A stretch of 64,000 nt of DNA from Elmis aenea. Taxonomy: Eukaryota; Arthropoda; Insecta; Coleoptera; Elmidae. Location: positions 32,358,788 to 32,422,787 of the forward strand of contig OX393581.1 of NCBI GenBank assembly GCA_947652605.1, given 5' to 3'. Positions within the stretch are counted from its first letter, which is position 1. The number at the start of each line of letters is the position of its first letter. The notes beneath the pieces were generated by a model, which was not told the origin of the DNA, did no database searches, and was given only the letters and a program-made list of their open reading frames with translations. Position numbers and translations under genes: made by a program. Shown here in pieces: positions 10,166-21,974 of this stretch.

Positions 10166-12273
10166 CAGTGGCGTAGCGAGGCTAAATGGCGCCCGGGCAC
10201 ATTATTTTTTTGCGCCTCCGCCCCCCTCGTCCTTATTTTTATTGTAGATTGTGAGTTTCAAGTAAACTAATGTTCAAATATTTATTTAAATACACTGTAA
10301 TGAAAATTCGAACAAATTTTAAAAGTATAATGGCATTTTAGTTTACTGGCTTTATAGAGGGTGAGTCACGACGGACGCCACGGAGTTTTATGGCGAAACG
10401 GTATATATTTTCAAACTTTTTTCGTGGTTTGATTATGTAAGACAATAAGGGCTACATTTTAAAAATATTTTCAAACATACAGGGCGCTCCAAAAAAGAGT
10501 GGCATATTAAAGTTATACTTTTTCTTATGGAACACCCTGTATATTTTCGCATTTTTTGATTCCTCTTTAAATTTGATTCAAAAAATGTAAAAGGTTATAT
10601 GGGTCTAAAGTTTACCGTTTACCGTTTTATCGTTTTCGTGAAAATTGCATTTTCATGAAAATGCAGTACTTTCAAAAATTATCAGCATTTGGAAATTTTA
10701 AAAAGTCTGAATAAATTCGCTTGGAAATTACATTGGCAATAGATTAATTAACACTTTGCACCACCTACATTTTTAAAATATTATACAGGGCGTTTTTTAC
10801 GCTTGGTCAAACTCGTGGAACTTTAAACATCGATAACTCATTTTTCTTAAATACAACACCCTATATTTCTTTACACAGACTTACACAAAATTTAATTATC
10901 TTCCGAAAACATTAAGGCTGTTTTTCACCTAGAATTGATATTTTCCGAGATATCGCGATTTTATTGTTAATTATTAGGGCAAAGTGATATGTTCAAGTAG
11001 GCTATGAAGATAAACAGCGGTAATTTGAAAAAATTAAAAGAAAAAACAAAAAAATTGTAATTTTAATTTTTTGCCTACACATTTTTTCATAAAAAAGTTG
11101 TAATTTTACAATTTCTCATCAGGGCCACAATGTTTTTCATATAAGTAATTGAGTTTGATCGTTTGTCAAGTCCTAAAAACCCATTGATAATGTATTGCTG
11201 TATTGGGTACGCGAAAAAGACGCTGATTAAAAAAAGATTTATACTAATATTACATTTAAAAAAAAACATGGTTGGTACCGTTTTCGGTAGAACCAAGTGT
11301 CGTATTGTAAACATACAAAAAATAGTTTATAGGATTTAGTAATTATCTTATATATAAGAGTGTTATAACACTGGTCCAATAAATAAATGCATAAATAATT
11401 TTAAAAAACCTCTATTTAAACATAAGAATGGTAAAATTACAACTTTCTTATGAAAAAAGGTAAAAAAAGTGTAGAAAAAATTAAAATTATAATTTTTTGG
11501 TTTTTTCTTTCAATTGTTTCAAATTACCGCTCTCTATCTTCATAGCCTACTTGAAAATATCACTTTGCCCTAATAATTAGCAATAAAATCGCGATATCTC
11601 GGAAAATATCAATTTTAGGTGAAAAACAGCCTTAATGTTTTCGAAAGATAATTAATTTTTGTATCTGTGTAAAAAAATATAGTGTGTTGTATTTAAGAAA
11701 AATGAGTTATCGATGTTTAAAGTTTCACGAGTTGGACCAAGCGTAAAGAACGCCCTGTATAATATTTTAAAAATGTAGGTGGTGCAAAGTGTTAATGAAT
11801 CTATTCTCAAAGTAATTTCCAAGCGAATTTATTCAGACTTTTTAAAGTTTCCAAATGTTGATAATTTTTGAAAGTACTGCATTTTCATGAAAATGCAATT
11901 TTCACGAAAACGGTAAACTTTAGACCCATATAACCTTATACATTTTTTGAATCAAATTTAAAGAGGAATCCAAAAATGCAAAAATATACAGGATGTTCCA
12001 TAAGAAAAAGTATAACTTTAATATGCCACTCTTTTTTGGAGCACCCTGTATGTTTGAAAATATTTTTAAAATGTAGCCCTTATTGACCCACATAATCAAA
12101 CCACGAAAAAAGTTTGAAAATATATACCGTTTCTCCATAAAACTCCGGGGCGTCCGTCGTGACTCACCCTGTATAAGTAACATACGCAACAATTTTTTTG
12201 TCTTCGCGGCGCTCCTCACGACTGGCGCCCGGGGCATCGATACCCCCCTTGCACCCCCGTCGCTAAGCCTCTG
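10166..12273. mobile_element. hAT-type element split by a nested fold-back
   Basis: The left end 'cagtggcgtagcgagg' and the decayed right end 'tcgctaagcctctg' are hAT-style inverted repeats. They are flanked by a perfect 8-bp target duplication, gatagaaa, at 10158-10165 and 12274-12281. Without the nested element (10357-12171) only about 290 bases remain, so this was a small non-autonomous MITE with the 'ggcgcccggg' internal motif. Relatives are at 47859-48132 and 63549-63913. Confidence 0.85.
10357..12171. mobile_element. Long palindromic fold-back element (family D), nested in a hAT MITE
   Basis: The ends are (G/C)AGGGTGAGTCACGACGG and its reverse complement with TA on both sides. Arms of about 800 bases are nearly perfectly complementary, around a loop near 11150-11420. 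Inside are further 'cagggcg' and 'acaccctgtat' end-like modules in mirrored positions, as if several related elements had fused. There is no transposase frame. It sits in the 3.7-kb intron between tail exons 4 and 5. Confidence 0.88.
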
Positions 12274-12390
12274 GATAGAAAACAGCTGTTAGAGTAAATT
12301 ATAGAAAATTTTATGGAGGATCAAGATACCGTCATGTGTTGAAAGTTGAAATGAAAAATTTATCAAGTCGGTTTTGATTTTCTATTAAAG

Positions 12391-12408
12391 GAGGACGCGA
12401 CGAAAAAG
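12391..12408 (+). CDS. wupA: Possible 18-base microexon in the troponin I tail
   Basis: GAGGACGCGACGAAAAAG is bounded by 'ttgattttctattaaag' and a good donor (gtatgt). Phase 1 in and out gives (G)GRDEK(G), compatible with both neighbouring tail exons. The acceptor is weak and the composition differs from the Ala/Pro repeats, so this is only a candidate. Confidence 0.25.
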
Positions 12409-13438
12409 GTATGTGATTTCTAAGTTCGCACGTATTAAAGTACGTGAGGTGACGATTGACAGATGACATCTGAAAAGTCCCGGCTATCTACGGGTTACTA
12501 CATAGGTTTGGAACCCGGTCAAAAATTGGGAGCTTTTTAAAACATAAGCTTCTACAGAGATATAGGCCAAACTTTTATTTTTAAAAAGGAACTATAGTTA
12601 GACGAGGCTTCATAAAAATACTCTTTTCTAGATTCAATGATTCAAAAGTTGTTTTCCTAAAATATATTGAAAGTTGACACAGATATAAATATTTATTTTA
12701 TTGTGCTGAAGTATAAATTTTAATTTTTTAGGCCTTATGACTTTTTTAAAGATTTATACGGGTTTCTCTTTTTATTAAAAACCACTGGAATCACAAACAA
12801 TTCTTATCATCACCAAAAACAGAAAAATATTAATAGTGCTAGAGGCAACTATGTTTTCTATAAAACAAAATTAATGTTTGTTTGTATTTTGGGAACCACT
12901 TAACATTAAAAAAATGTGTTTAATTCACAATCTATGTAAAACCATCCAAAAATTTACAACTTACAACCTATCTGTCATAGTAAAAAAGTATTTTTGTTTT
13001 AAAAGTTCTTTTTCCAGAGTTTTTTGAGTAAGTTCCGAATTTTTTTTTAAATCATCATTCAATTGCTTTTGTAATTCTGCCCAAGTTTGCTAAAATAAGC
13101 CATTCTCTGACTCTTAAAAAAAAAACCTTACCCATGTCCCGCGGTAGATAATTGTCAACGTATAAATATTGTGATACATCGTTATATTGATATTTCGATA
13201 AAGCGATGTTTTCATTTCATCCATGCAAAACCGAAGACGTCTAAAAAAAATAAAATAGTGCAACCGAAATAAAAGCAAAAAAGTTCGAACTGTAAATCGA
13301 TCTATAAATATTTTAAAACATCGATATTTTAACGTGTACTAATATTTCGATATCGATATAATTTGTGTGTAGATATACGATTTCCAAAATTTGATATTAC
13401 CCATTCCCTAATAACACTAACATCTTTTCATGTTTTAG

Positions 13439-13642
13439 CACCTAGTGAAACTCCAGCAGAGGGTGCTGCCCCACAACCTGCAGACGCCCCCGCTACCGAT
13501 GCAGCTGCTCCTGCGGAAGCAGCCACTCCTACAGAAGCTGCACCTCCTGCAGATGACACGCCAGCTGCTGACACAGCACCACCCGCAGAATCAGCTCCAG
13601 TAGAATCACCACCAGCCGAGAACCCTCCGCAGCCCATAGAAG
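13439..13642 (+). CDS. wupA: Troponin I long-tail exon 5: Ala/Pro-rich
   Basis: It follows 'catgttttag' and ends at GAAG|gtctgt; phase 1 in and out, 68 residues without a stop. The sequence changes from the E-G repeat of exon 2 to Ala/Pro/Asp/Thr stretches such as PADAPATDAAAPAEAATPTE and ends PPQPIE. It is again hydrophilic, low in charge diversity and lacks aromatic residues, so a disordered rod is expected. The preceding intron contains the 1.8-kb palindrome. The open frames on the opposite strand here are shadows. Confidence 0.88.
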
Positions 13643-15353
13643 GTCTGTATTCTTGCGACAAGTTGTTAGTGCAAATGGTTTTTAATGTAGTTGGCATTTA
13701 TATAATAGGATGTGAAAAATAATAATTAGAAATGAAACAATAAAGCATTTATTTGCATTTGTTAAGAGGACCAAGATGCACATAAAAGTGATGGGGATAG
13801 CATTTGTTCGTTTAATCCTTGATCGATGAATCAGGCTTACTGTTTTACTAATCTTTCTTATTATTTTGAAAAAGTACAGTAATATTAAGTATTCAATTGT
13901 TTCGAGATTGCCCTTGTAATTTCAAATATTGTTTGTTTATATTTAATAATAGTATCATTATCCTTGGTGTCTTACCATATTTGATTTTAAATTAATAATT
14001 CCTCTATAGCATTTTCATTTACATAGCATGGTAATTAGTTAGTTTAGCATTAGAATTAGAACTAATTTTGCATGTAAATTAGTAGCAATAAATCAATATG
14101 TCTTCTTGCATTTTTCATTGTAGTGATGTTGGAACTTAGTGAAAATATTTATTGTATGGCTGTTGTAGGATTGTGTTGAAAAATCATATTTTTAGACATT
14201 TTCGAACATTATTTGTAGGTGTTATGTTATTAAATAATAATAAGTGGTTTCCAAAAAAAAAAAAAAAAAGCGAAAAATATCAAACGGCAGACCGTTTATT
14301 TTCTAATTTTGTTAAGGTTTTTTGGCAGCACTCATTTTATGCTTTTATTATCTAATTACCTGGACATCTATAAACCATCTTAACTTCTAACATTAAAGAA
14401 CAATTCCAGGATTTTTTTTGAAAGATTTTGAAACAGTATGGCATAAAAGCCTAAAACACCACCTTAACTATAAACCTTTAAATAACGTATTTGGGATTCG
14501 ATTTGAGTCTAAAAAATGTAGACTGTCGTATAAAAAATATTTTTTGTCGTTTTAAAATCTATTTTGTCATACGAACGCTGTCCTGTTAAAATCTTTTGCA
14601 GTTCGTCTATTTTATCGTTCGTTCACTATCCTTCTTAACACATAATTTCGTCCAGTTGTATAAATTTACCGTTTCACAAATACTACAACATTTTTGTTTT
14701 CGCACGGTCGAGAGTCGATTACTTGCAAGAATTAAAAAAAAAATCATTAGGGTACCTAATAGAAGCACGTTGTTGATTTAAATTAAATTTGTAAGAAATT
14801 TTTGTTAGGTGAAAAACAATGTTTTTTCATGTATAATGTGACAACAGCAATAAGCGGTTAATCGAGACTCGGATAATTAGTGTTCTATAGTAACTAACGA
14901 TTTATTTTCGCTCTTAAAATTTGCTGTTTAGTGTTTTATTATAAAATAAAATGTTTTAAAATACTGTGTCGTGGTGATGTCCCTAAGTTATGGCAACCCA
15001 AAGTTTTAGAGAAGTCCTCAATCTACAAAAATTAACACGATCACCGTTTGCATATTTTTTTGTTGAATATTGATAATTCTAATCGTTTAATAACATACTC
15101 CGCAGCAAGATAATACGATAATTATAATTTATTGCAGCTCATTATTAATAGTGTCACGCCTTCATACACTCATTTTGCATAATTTAAACTTTTTGTTACC
15201 ATATATGTATACATATATAATGTACGGTACTCGTTAGTATTTAGTGTTGTATAAAGTATATAGACTATAGAGTATATACGATAGTAAATTATAACTAAAT
15301 ATTGCCATTAACGCTGTATTTTTTGTCGCTAACATGTATATTTTTTCTTGCAG

Positions 15354-15364
15354 CTGCAGCATAA
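15354..15364 (+). CDS. wupA: Troponin I long-tail terminal exon (stop)
   Basis: After a strong pyrimidine tract (ttttttcttgcag) the phase-1 junction gives GCT GCA GCA TAA, so the long isoform ends in IEAAA. If the second AG (cagctgcag) is used it would end in IEA. Either way the stop is in the frame set by exon 5. The long tail totals about 220 residues counted from exon 6876. Confidence 0.75.
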
Positions 15365-15599
15365 TAGGAAGACGTTGGATGATATGTTAAATTTGTGTGT
15401 ACTGCAAAACTTTTGATAACGAACCGCTGTTTTTGTAATAATCTCTTATTTTATCTACAATTAAACAGTGGTGTCTCTTGATTTGTGCGAAAGATGATAT
15501 TTTATCGTTTAATATAAGATGAATTATTTTAAAAGAATGTTGTAGTTATTTCCTGTTTAGTCACTGCGTTTTTTTTCTACGTTCAGCTAAAATACCAGC

Positions 15600-15738
15600 A
15601 ATAAAGCAATAATAATTGCATATTTTGACCATTAAACGTTTATGCAACATTTAGTAATGGTTTCCTTGTTTCACGTCATTGACAACAGTTTTAAGCTCTT
15701 TCTTAAATGGTTTTATATACGTTAATAAAACGAATAAA
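15600..15738 (+). terminator. Poly(A) signals of the long troponin I transcript
   Basis: AATAAA occurs at 15600-15605, 15724-15729 and 15733-15738, 240-370 bases after the stop at 15362. Any of these could end the gene; the first is followed by T/G-rich sequence. Confidence 0.5.
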
Positions 15739-16225
15739 TCATATTTTATAAGAACTTAAAACTTATGTAGCTCAAATATATCAAAATATATGCGTTTTTT
15801 ACCTTCGGAAATCATTTCTGGGTATCATTTAAGCTGAATTTATAATTTATTGCTATATTTATTTTCTTTTATAATGAAAGTTATGACAAATTTGTTATTT
15901 GAAGTTTATTTGTGATATATTGATTTTTTTAATATCTAGCTTGTGATTCACTTGCGTAAAGCTACACTTGCACTAGGTTTACATGTTACATTTACCTACG
16001 CATACCTTTATTACATAAACCTTCGAATGAAAGAAAACCTCAAACAATTATAAATCACTATTCAAATGCAAAATAAATATATTGCGAAGATTTGTTAGTT
16101 TATGGTATAATTTGATGTTTTTCAGATGTTTTTATGAGGATTATTTCGTATGGAGTTTTTAGTGGGTGTATAATACCTTAACTGTGTTTAGATAATATCT
16201 GCTTATTTACTACCTACTGCTTATA

Positions 16226-16506
16226 CAGGGTGGTCCACCTTTTTGTAGCAGGACTTTAACAGTCGATACAAAAACTTATTTTAAAGCGAATATTTCACAA
16301 CGGTCCATATACGCTTCATTTGAAAGATATAGGGTGTTGAAATTTTCGAAAAAATAGAGAGAATTTTTAACCGTTTTTCAACCATTAGATTTGGTATACA
16401 GCACCACCTCACAGGTTAGCACATTCTGTGAGAATGTCAAGCCCCACAAGCAACCAGTGGCGGAGTTGTGGGGGTTCAGTTACAATAAATTTTATAAAAA
16501 ACTAGT
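16226..16506. mobile_element. Partial fold-back element (family I)
   Basis: TA then CAGGGTGGTCCACC, followed by 'tttgtagcaggact', matches the left arm of the element at 48302-49236, including a stretch around 'caagcaaccagtggcggagt'. The right arm is absent. The shared short open frame (starting MVYST) changes residues between copies as freely as bases and is not taken as coding. Confidence 0.7.
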
Positions 16507-16770
16507 ACGGAATATAATTTATAATTGTTTTATGAACTTTTATATCGATCGTAGTTGTATTAGTACCACATGGAATAAACTGGATAAAAAAATTTATTAT
16601 CTGTGAAATTTTGCGAATCATGTCATAGTTTCTTACACTTTGTTATTGCGGGCAAAAATAAAAGTAATTTGAAAAAATAAAAATGATTTTTTTTACCAAT
16701 GATGTTAACATACTTAAATATGATTATTGTCTACGATAACAATATAAATGTTTCACATAATTTATTTATA

Positions 16771-18398
16771 CAGCGTCATTCAAAAAGTCTGCAACTAATG
16801 GGAAAAATTTTTATTATTGATTTCTCAAAAAAGTTTATTCTTGATAAAAGTTGGTGCATGATCTAAAACTAATTTTAAAAGGAAAAAAGTTGAATAAAAA
16901 GTCGTAGGACACTAGATTTTAGCGATTTTTGAAATATTCGCAGGGCTAAAGTGCCCTTATTTTAAGAGATACAAAAAAAAATTATAAAAAAAACGTTATT
17001 AAGAATCTCAAAATAAGGCTAGATTGAAATTTTAAATATTATCGATTTCTCAGAAAATTTTATTCTTGATAAAAGTTGGGGCATAATTTTCAGATGAAAA
17101 AAAATTCAATAGGACACTAGATTTGAGCGATTTTTAAAATATTCGCTAGAGTAAAGTGCCCTTATTTTAAGAGATACAAGAAAATTTTAAGAGAAAAGTT
17201 ATTTAGAATCTCAAAATACAGCTAGATTTAAATTTTGACGGTCAAATTCCAAACTTTATTTTCTAAGAAATTTTAACATTCAAAAAGTCTACAACAAATG
17301 GAAAAGTTTTTCTTATCAATTTCTCAGAAAATTTTATTCTGATAAAAGTTGTTGCATAGTCTAAAACTAATTTTAAGATGAAAAAAAAGTTCGATAAAAT
17401 GTCATAGGACACTAGATTTGAGCGATTTTTGAAATATTCGCTAGAGTAAAGTGCCCTTATTTTAGGAGATACAAAAAAATTTATAAAAAAAAATTATTTG
17501 GAATCTCAAAATACGGCTAGATTTAAATTTTGACGGTCAAATTTCATTTTTATGTTTTAATAAATTTTAATATTCAAAAAGTCTGCAACAAATGGAAAAG
17601 TTTTTTATTATCGATTTCCAGAACATTTTATTTTTAATAAAAGTTGGTGTATAGTTACGGTGACCATTATTTCTAGACAAAAATACAGGACAAAAGGTGG
17701 ATTAAGTTTTTTTTTTAAGAAGACCGGAACAAAAAATGTGTTTTAGGAATAACGGAACAAAAAAATGTGGATGAAGTTTGTTTATTTTTTTGCTCTCACG
17801 AATTTTGAAGATGGAAATTATATTGAATTACATGTTTGTGGCTCGCGCTATGTAAAAGGTTGGGTATATTTAGCACAATTTTCATTACATTAAAAATACA
17901 GTACATACAGTACAAAAAAATAAAATACAGTACATTTATTTCTGTTTAAATTATACAGTACAGCGCCTTAAAATACAGTACTGTACTGTATAATACAGTA
18001 CGGATGGTCACCGTATGTACAGTCTAAAACTAATTTTAAGATGAAAAAAGTTTAATAAAAAGTCATATGATGCTAGATTATAGTGGCTTTTTGAATGTTG
18101 AAATTTCTTAAAAAATAAAATTTGGAGTTTGACCGTCATAATTTAAATCTAGCCTTATTTTGAGATTCTATATAGGTACCTACTACTAACTTTTTTTGTA
18201 TCTCTTAAAATAAGGGCACTTTACTCTTGCGAATATTTCAAAAATCGCTAATATCTAGTGTCGTATGACTTTTCATCGAACTTTTCTTCATCTTAAAATA
18301 AGTTTTAGAGCATGCACCAACTTTTATCAGAAATAAATTTTTTTGAGAAATCAATAATCAAAATTTTTCCCATTTGTTGCAGACTTTTTGAATGACGC
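16771..18398. mobile_element. CAGCGTC fold-back element (family C, copy 2) with tandem modules
   Basis: TA-CAGCGTCATTCAAAAAGTC at the left and the reverse complement 'gactttttgaatgacgc' at the right. The left part holds at least four head-to-tail modules of roughly 250-310 bases, each starting near 'cattcaaaaagtctgcaac' and carrying 'gcgatttttgaaatattcgc' and 'gtgcccttattttaagagat'. The right end holds one inverted module. A foreign MITE is inserted at 17656-18015. Confidence 0.83.
17656..18015. mobile_element. Nested MITE with TACGGTGACCAT ends
   Basis: Inverted ends TACGGTGACCAT and ATGGTCACCGTA are flanked by tgtatagt and tgtacagt (7 of 8 identical), while uninterrupted copies of the host module read straight through this point. 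The 8-bp duplication fits hAT-like transposition. The inside has a run of 'tacagtac' units near 17900-18000. Confidence 0.8.
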
Positions 18399-18713
18399 TA
18401 TATATTATCACATTCGTTAAGCCCCTACTTGTCATGTTAAATTGAAAGCATAGATAATAATTTATTTTTTAATTTTCAATTCAGAACAAGCAACACAACT
18501 TTCCCAAAATGTCTTAGTATTAGAAATACAATTAATGGAGCGTTATTTTTACCATAATAGAGAAATGATTCACTAAATGCGATGCATTGTTTCTCTGGTA
18601 TTCGTTTATGTCCGATAAATTTGGTTGTACAAGTTATTAATTTTAAGAATAATTAGTGTTTTAAATTACTGATTTCTATGACTGCAAACGTTATGTTTGT
18701 ATTTTCTGTGTAG

Positions 18714-18759
18714 TGAATGCTGTGCACTAAATATGCAATTCCACTGTTGTCGGAAGGAG
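18714..18759 (+). other. Splice-flanked segment, possible exon of unknown gene
   Basis: A pyrimidine-rich acceptor (gtattttctgtgtag) and a perfect donor (GGAG|gtaagt) bound 46 bases. Joined in phase 1 to the troponin I tail it would give VNAVH and a stop, so it might be a rare alternative last exon; it might equally be a 5' non-coding exon or chance. No homology is seen. Confidence 0.18.
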
Positions 18760-19265
18760 GTAAGTAGACAATGTATTATATGAGTAGTTTTTATTCGGCA
18801 TATATTAATTTACATAAATATGAATAAAAACATTGGGATTGGGTTGTTTACAAAAACACGCCTACACAGATATTTAGTACGCTTGACAACATGCAAGCGT
18901 GGTCCACATAATGTATTTTAGGCTGTTAAAAGTTAAAACAATACATTTTTCAATCTTGATTTCATAAAATATTAATCTTTTCAAAAAAGCATCTTATATA
19001 CAATTAGTTGAGGTAAAATTATATATCTGAATCACTTCTTTTAATATTTTAATATTGTTTTTTGTCTTTGAAAATTCTTTTAATACTAGAGATCAAAGCA
19101 AAACAGTTATCAATCGATTAAGCAGTGTTAAACAATAACGCAAAATGGTTTATATTTAGTTCCTGTGTACAATTGACTTTTTTCAATACATTTGAATCTA
19201 AAACTAATTAATAATAAATTAAGTTTTACGTTGCAAATACTCTTTTCGGCTCAATTGGTTCTTTC

Positions 19266-19844
19266 AAGTAGCGCAGCAAGGGGGTGACGGGGGGGGGCGG
19301 TTCATAAAAATTAATTTAAAAAAAAGGAATTTCTATCGAAGTTAAAGGATAAAACGTGCTACTTGACCTTGCTTTAGTGAAAACCCAACCCCCTGTAACG
19401 ACAGAAATTCCAAGTATATAATAAAATGTATGATACGGTACCAACCATTCAATAAAATTATGAAACAATTCATTTATTTTAGGCATTAAATTCCATGTAG
19501 TTTTAAACTCTATTGTAGCAGGGATTATCACCCTTATTAAAAATAATTTCGTGGGAGTGGGAGCGATCTGATTAAAGAAAATAAAAATCAGAAAAGGTTC
19601 TACAGTAAAACTGTAATTTTGGAAGATGGTAAAGTGTTCTATTTTATCTAACTTTGCATTAAAACACATTTGAACGTCTAAAATTAAAAAATAATCACCT
19701 GCGGCGCATTTTGTCCCCCCACCCCACTTTTTTTGTGTCGATTTCTGCTTGCTTTTGGAAAAATCAAAAGTCAGCAACCCTTATTTATAGGGGCGGCAAA
19801 TTCAGGGACCGCCCCGGGTGGCACAAATTCTAGCTACGCTACTG
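19266..19844. mobile_element. hAT-like MITE
   Basis: Ends 'aagtagcgcagc' and 'gctacgctactg' are inverted repeats of the CAG(T)xGCGTAGC type, flanked by gttctttc and gttttttc (7 of 8 identical). The interior includes poly-G/poly-C tracts next to both ends. A 153-codon open frame on the minus strand spans most of the element but shows no transposase motif and is taken as chance. A decayed relative in the opposite orientation is at about 23870-24050. Confidence 0.75.
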
Positions 19845-19852
19845 GTTTTTTC

Positions 19853-20408
19853 TTAACTAGTGTTCTATGATCATGTTCTTTATGTTTATTTCTAAACAAA
19901 TAAAAATATCCGTTTTTCAACATGTCTTAGTCACTGAATGTTTTGAGCAATGATTATCTCATCGAATCTATTTTAGAAATAACACATACTTCTGAAGATT
20001 TTAGCTTTGTCAAATGTCGGCGGTTATTAAAGATATGTAGTAAACACAATTTATTTTGCCAGAAAAGTGTGTCAAATTGTTTCGAAAATATTATTGGAAG
20101 TGTTATATTTGTTTGCAGTTTAGCTTATTTGCTTAGCATACAGTTAAAAACTATAGTTGATATTTTTGTACATTACTTTTATCATGATGTATTCTCTTGA
20201 ATTTTGGTACTGAATTTTAAAAAGTTGTAAACTGAAAAACTTGACAAACAAATGAATCGCAATTCTTTAAACTGTAAATTGAATAGGTGCTCATTGAGTG
20301 AATGCAAAAACGGAGGATTATATCTCGTTGTTCGTTTTTTTCTAATCTTTATTAATACATTTTTACGCAACACAAACAACTGCACTTTTCATTGTTTTTA
20401 TTGCCGCA
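19853..20408. other. AT-rich intergenic DNA
   Basis: Nothing beyond short chance frames was found here. Confidence 0.5.
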
Positions 20409-21335
20409 CAGGGTATACCACTTAATTAGGGCCACTATGGAGATCTCGTTTAACAAAGAACATAAAGGTTGGGTGGTTTGGTTAAATGAGCTAAAGGTTA
20501 CATATAATAGAGTTCCATTTGTATTGTATATTCAGACGTTTTGAAAATGTGACTGAAGACTATAAATACAATTTTGTATTTTTTTAAATCTTATTTAATA
20601 CAGTTTTTAGTCTTTAAAGTACAACTTTTTCACCTTAAGATTATTTGATATACCAAATAAAGTAGTGATATAAGTTTTTGCATAGCATACTTTTAGTTAA
20701 GAAGACATAACATAACATCATATTAAATATTTAATTTAATAGATTTTTTCCCTTTTCATTGACCTACTTTGGCAAAAAATGAATAAATTTACTTATGCTA
20801 ATAAAAATAACTTTATAAAGAGCGTCATGAACGTGGCCGTTTTGTTTATAAGCTAAACAAAAGCATCATTTTCTACAACGTTTATATATTTTATTTATTA
20901 ATACATGATAGGACTCGCTACATTTGCACAGAAAAACAAATGCTTCCATTGCAGTAAATATCCAATATGACTTCTACAGGACAATCAAAAGTCGCCTGTT
21001 TCATTTTTGTAACCAAGTGTGCTATGACACACGTGATAGCGTGATACTCCACCAGTTTGTCGGATATATAAAAAACTACAACTCACGAAACTTTAATTTC
21101 TCATTTAAAATACTAAAAAAATATTAAAAATTGAAATTAAACAATACTTACTTTATACTACGTATGGCGAGAGTAAAACTTGTCATATTTTGTTTTTGCC
21201 AGGTTAATATAACTTTTTTAAAACACCCAAATATTGCTACAAAATACATGTAACTGCTTGCTAATGTAACCGAACATCTATTTCTTATATTAAGTAAGAT
21301 CCCCATAGTGACCCGAACTAAGTTGTACCCCTAGT
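20409..21335. mobile_element. Decayed element with long imperfect inverted ends
   Basis: The left end (cagggtatacc, then attagggccactatggagat) and the right end (atccccatagtgacccgaac, then ttgtacccct) pair over about 40 bases at roughly 75%. No target duplication is clear. The interior is AT-rich without transposase similarity, so it is a non-autonomous or old element of unknown superfamily. Confidence 0.5.
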
Positions 21336-21974
21336 ACAATGAACATGTATCTGGACCTGAAATGTTCTAGTTATTGATTAGAATTTTAATACAACACGTA
21401 ATCTCGAATTATATTTTCATGTTAACATTTGTGTGTATAAGAAAAACTCAGTACCAAATAAGATTATAATTATTCTTATACATGTTTCAGTTTATTTACA
21501 TAATCTGATGTAGTTCCAAAGTAATTTAATAAGTCGGAGCTTTAATGTCGTCTAAATATTTATACTGTAGATAAAAGGTTGTTGTGCTACTTTTAAAGCA
21601 ACGCGTTTGAATCAACGTAACTTTTATAACTTCTACAATTATTGTAATGATTGCTAAAAAAGTTCATGATATAGAACACAAATTGTCAACAAAATATTGA
21701 GTAAAACAGATAATTTCGCTCACACGATGATGAGACGATGTACGAAAAATGTTGGAACGAATTTTTAGAACGTATCTTGCCTAATGTATCATGTGTCTTG
21801 TTATGTGTTTATAGCACTTAATATAAGGACACATTCATACATTACATGTACAGCAAACACGGTCTGTTATGGCGAGTTGCAGTGGTGCGCAATAAACCTT
21901 TACCGTCCAAACGGAAAAGTCAATAGCATTAAAATTTCATATTTCATGGATTGCCAAATAATTTTAAGTATATA

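Noticed and set aside
16391..16606. Open frame starting MVYST, repeated at 48485 and at 49061-49399 (minus)
   Set aside because: The copies differ at non-synonymous positions as often as elsewhere and lie in fold-back arms. No sign of coding constraint.
19316..19777. 153-codon open frame on the minus strand
   Set aside because: It lies wholly inside a hAT-like MITE, has no transposase motif, and the related copy at 23870 does not keep it open.
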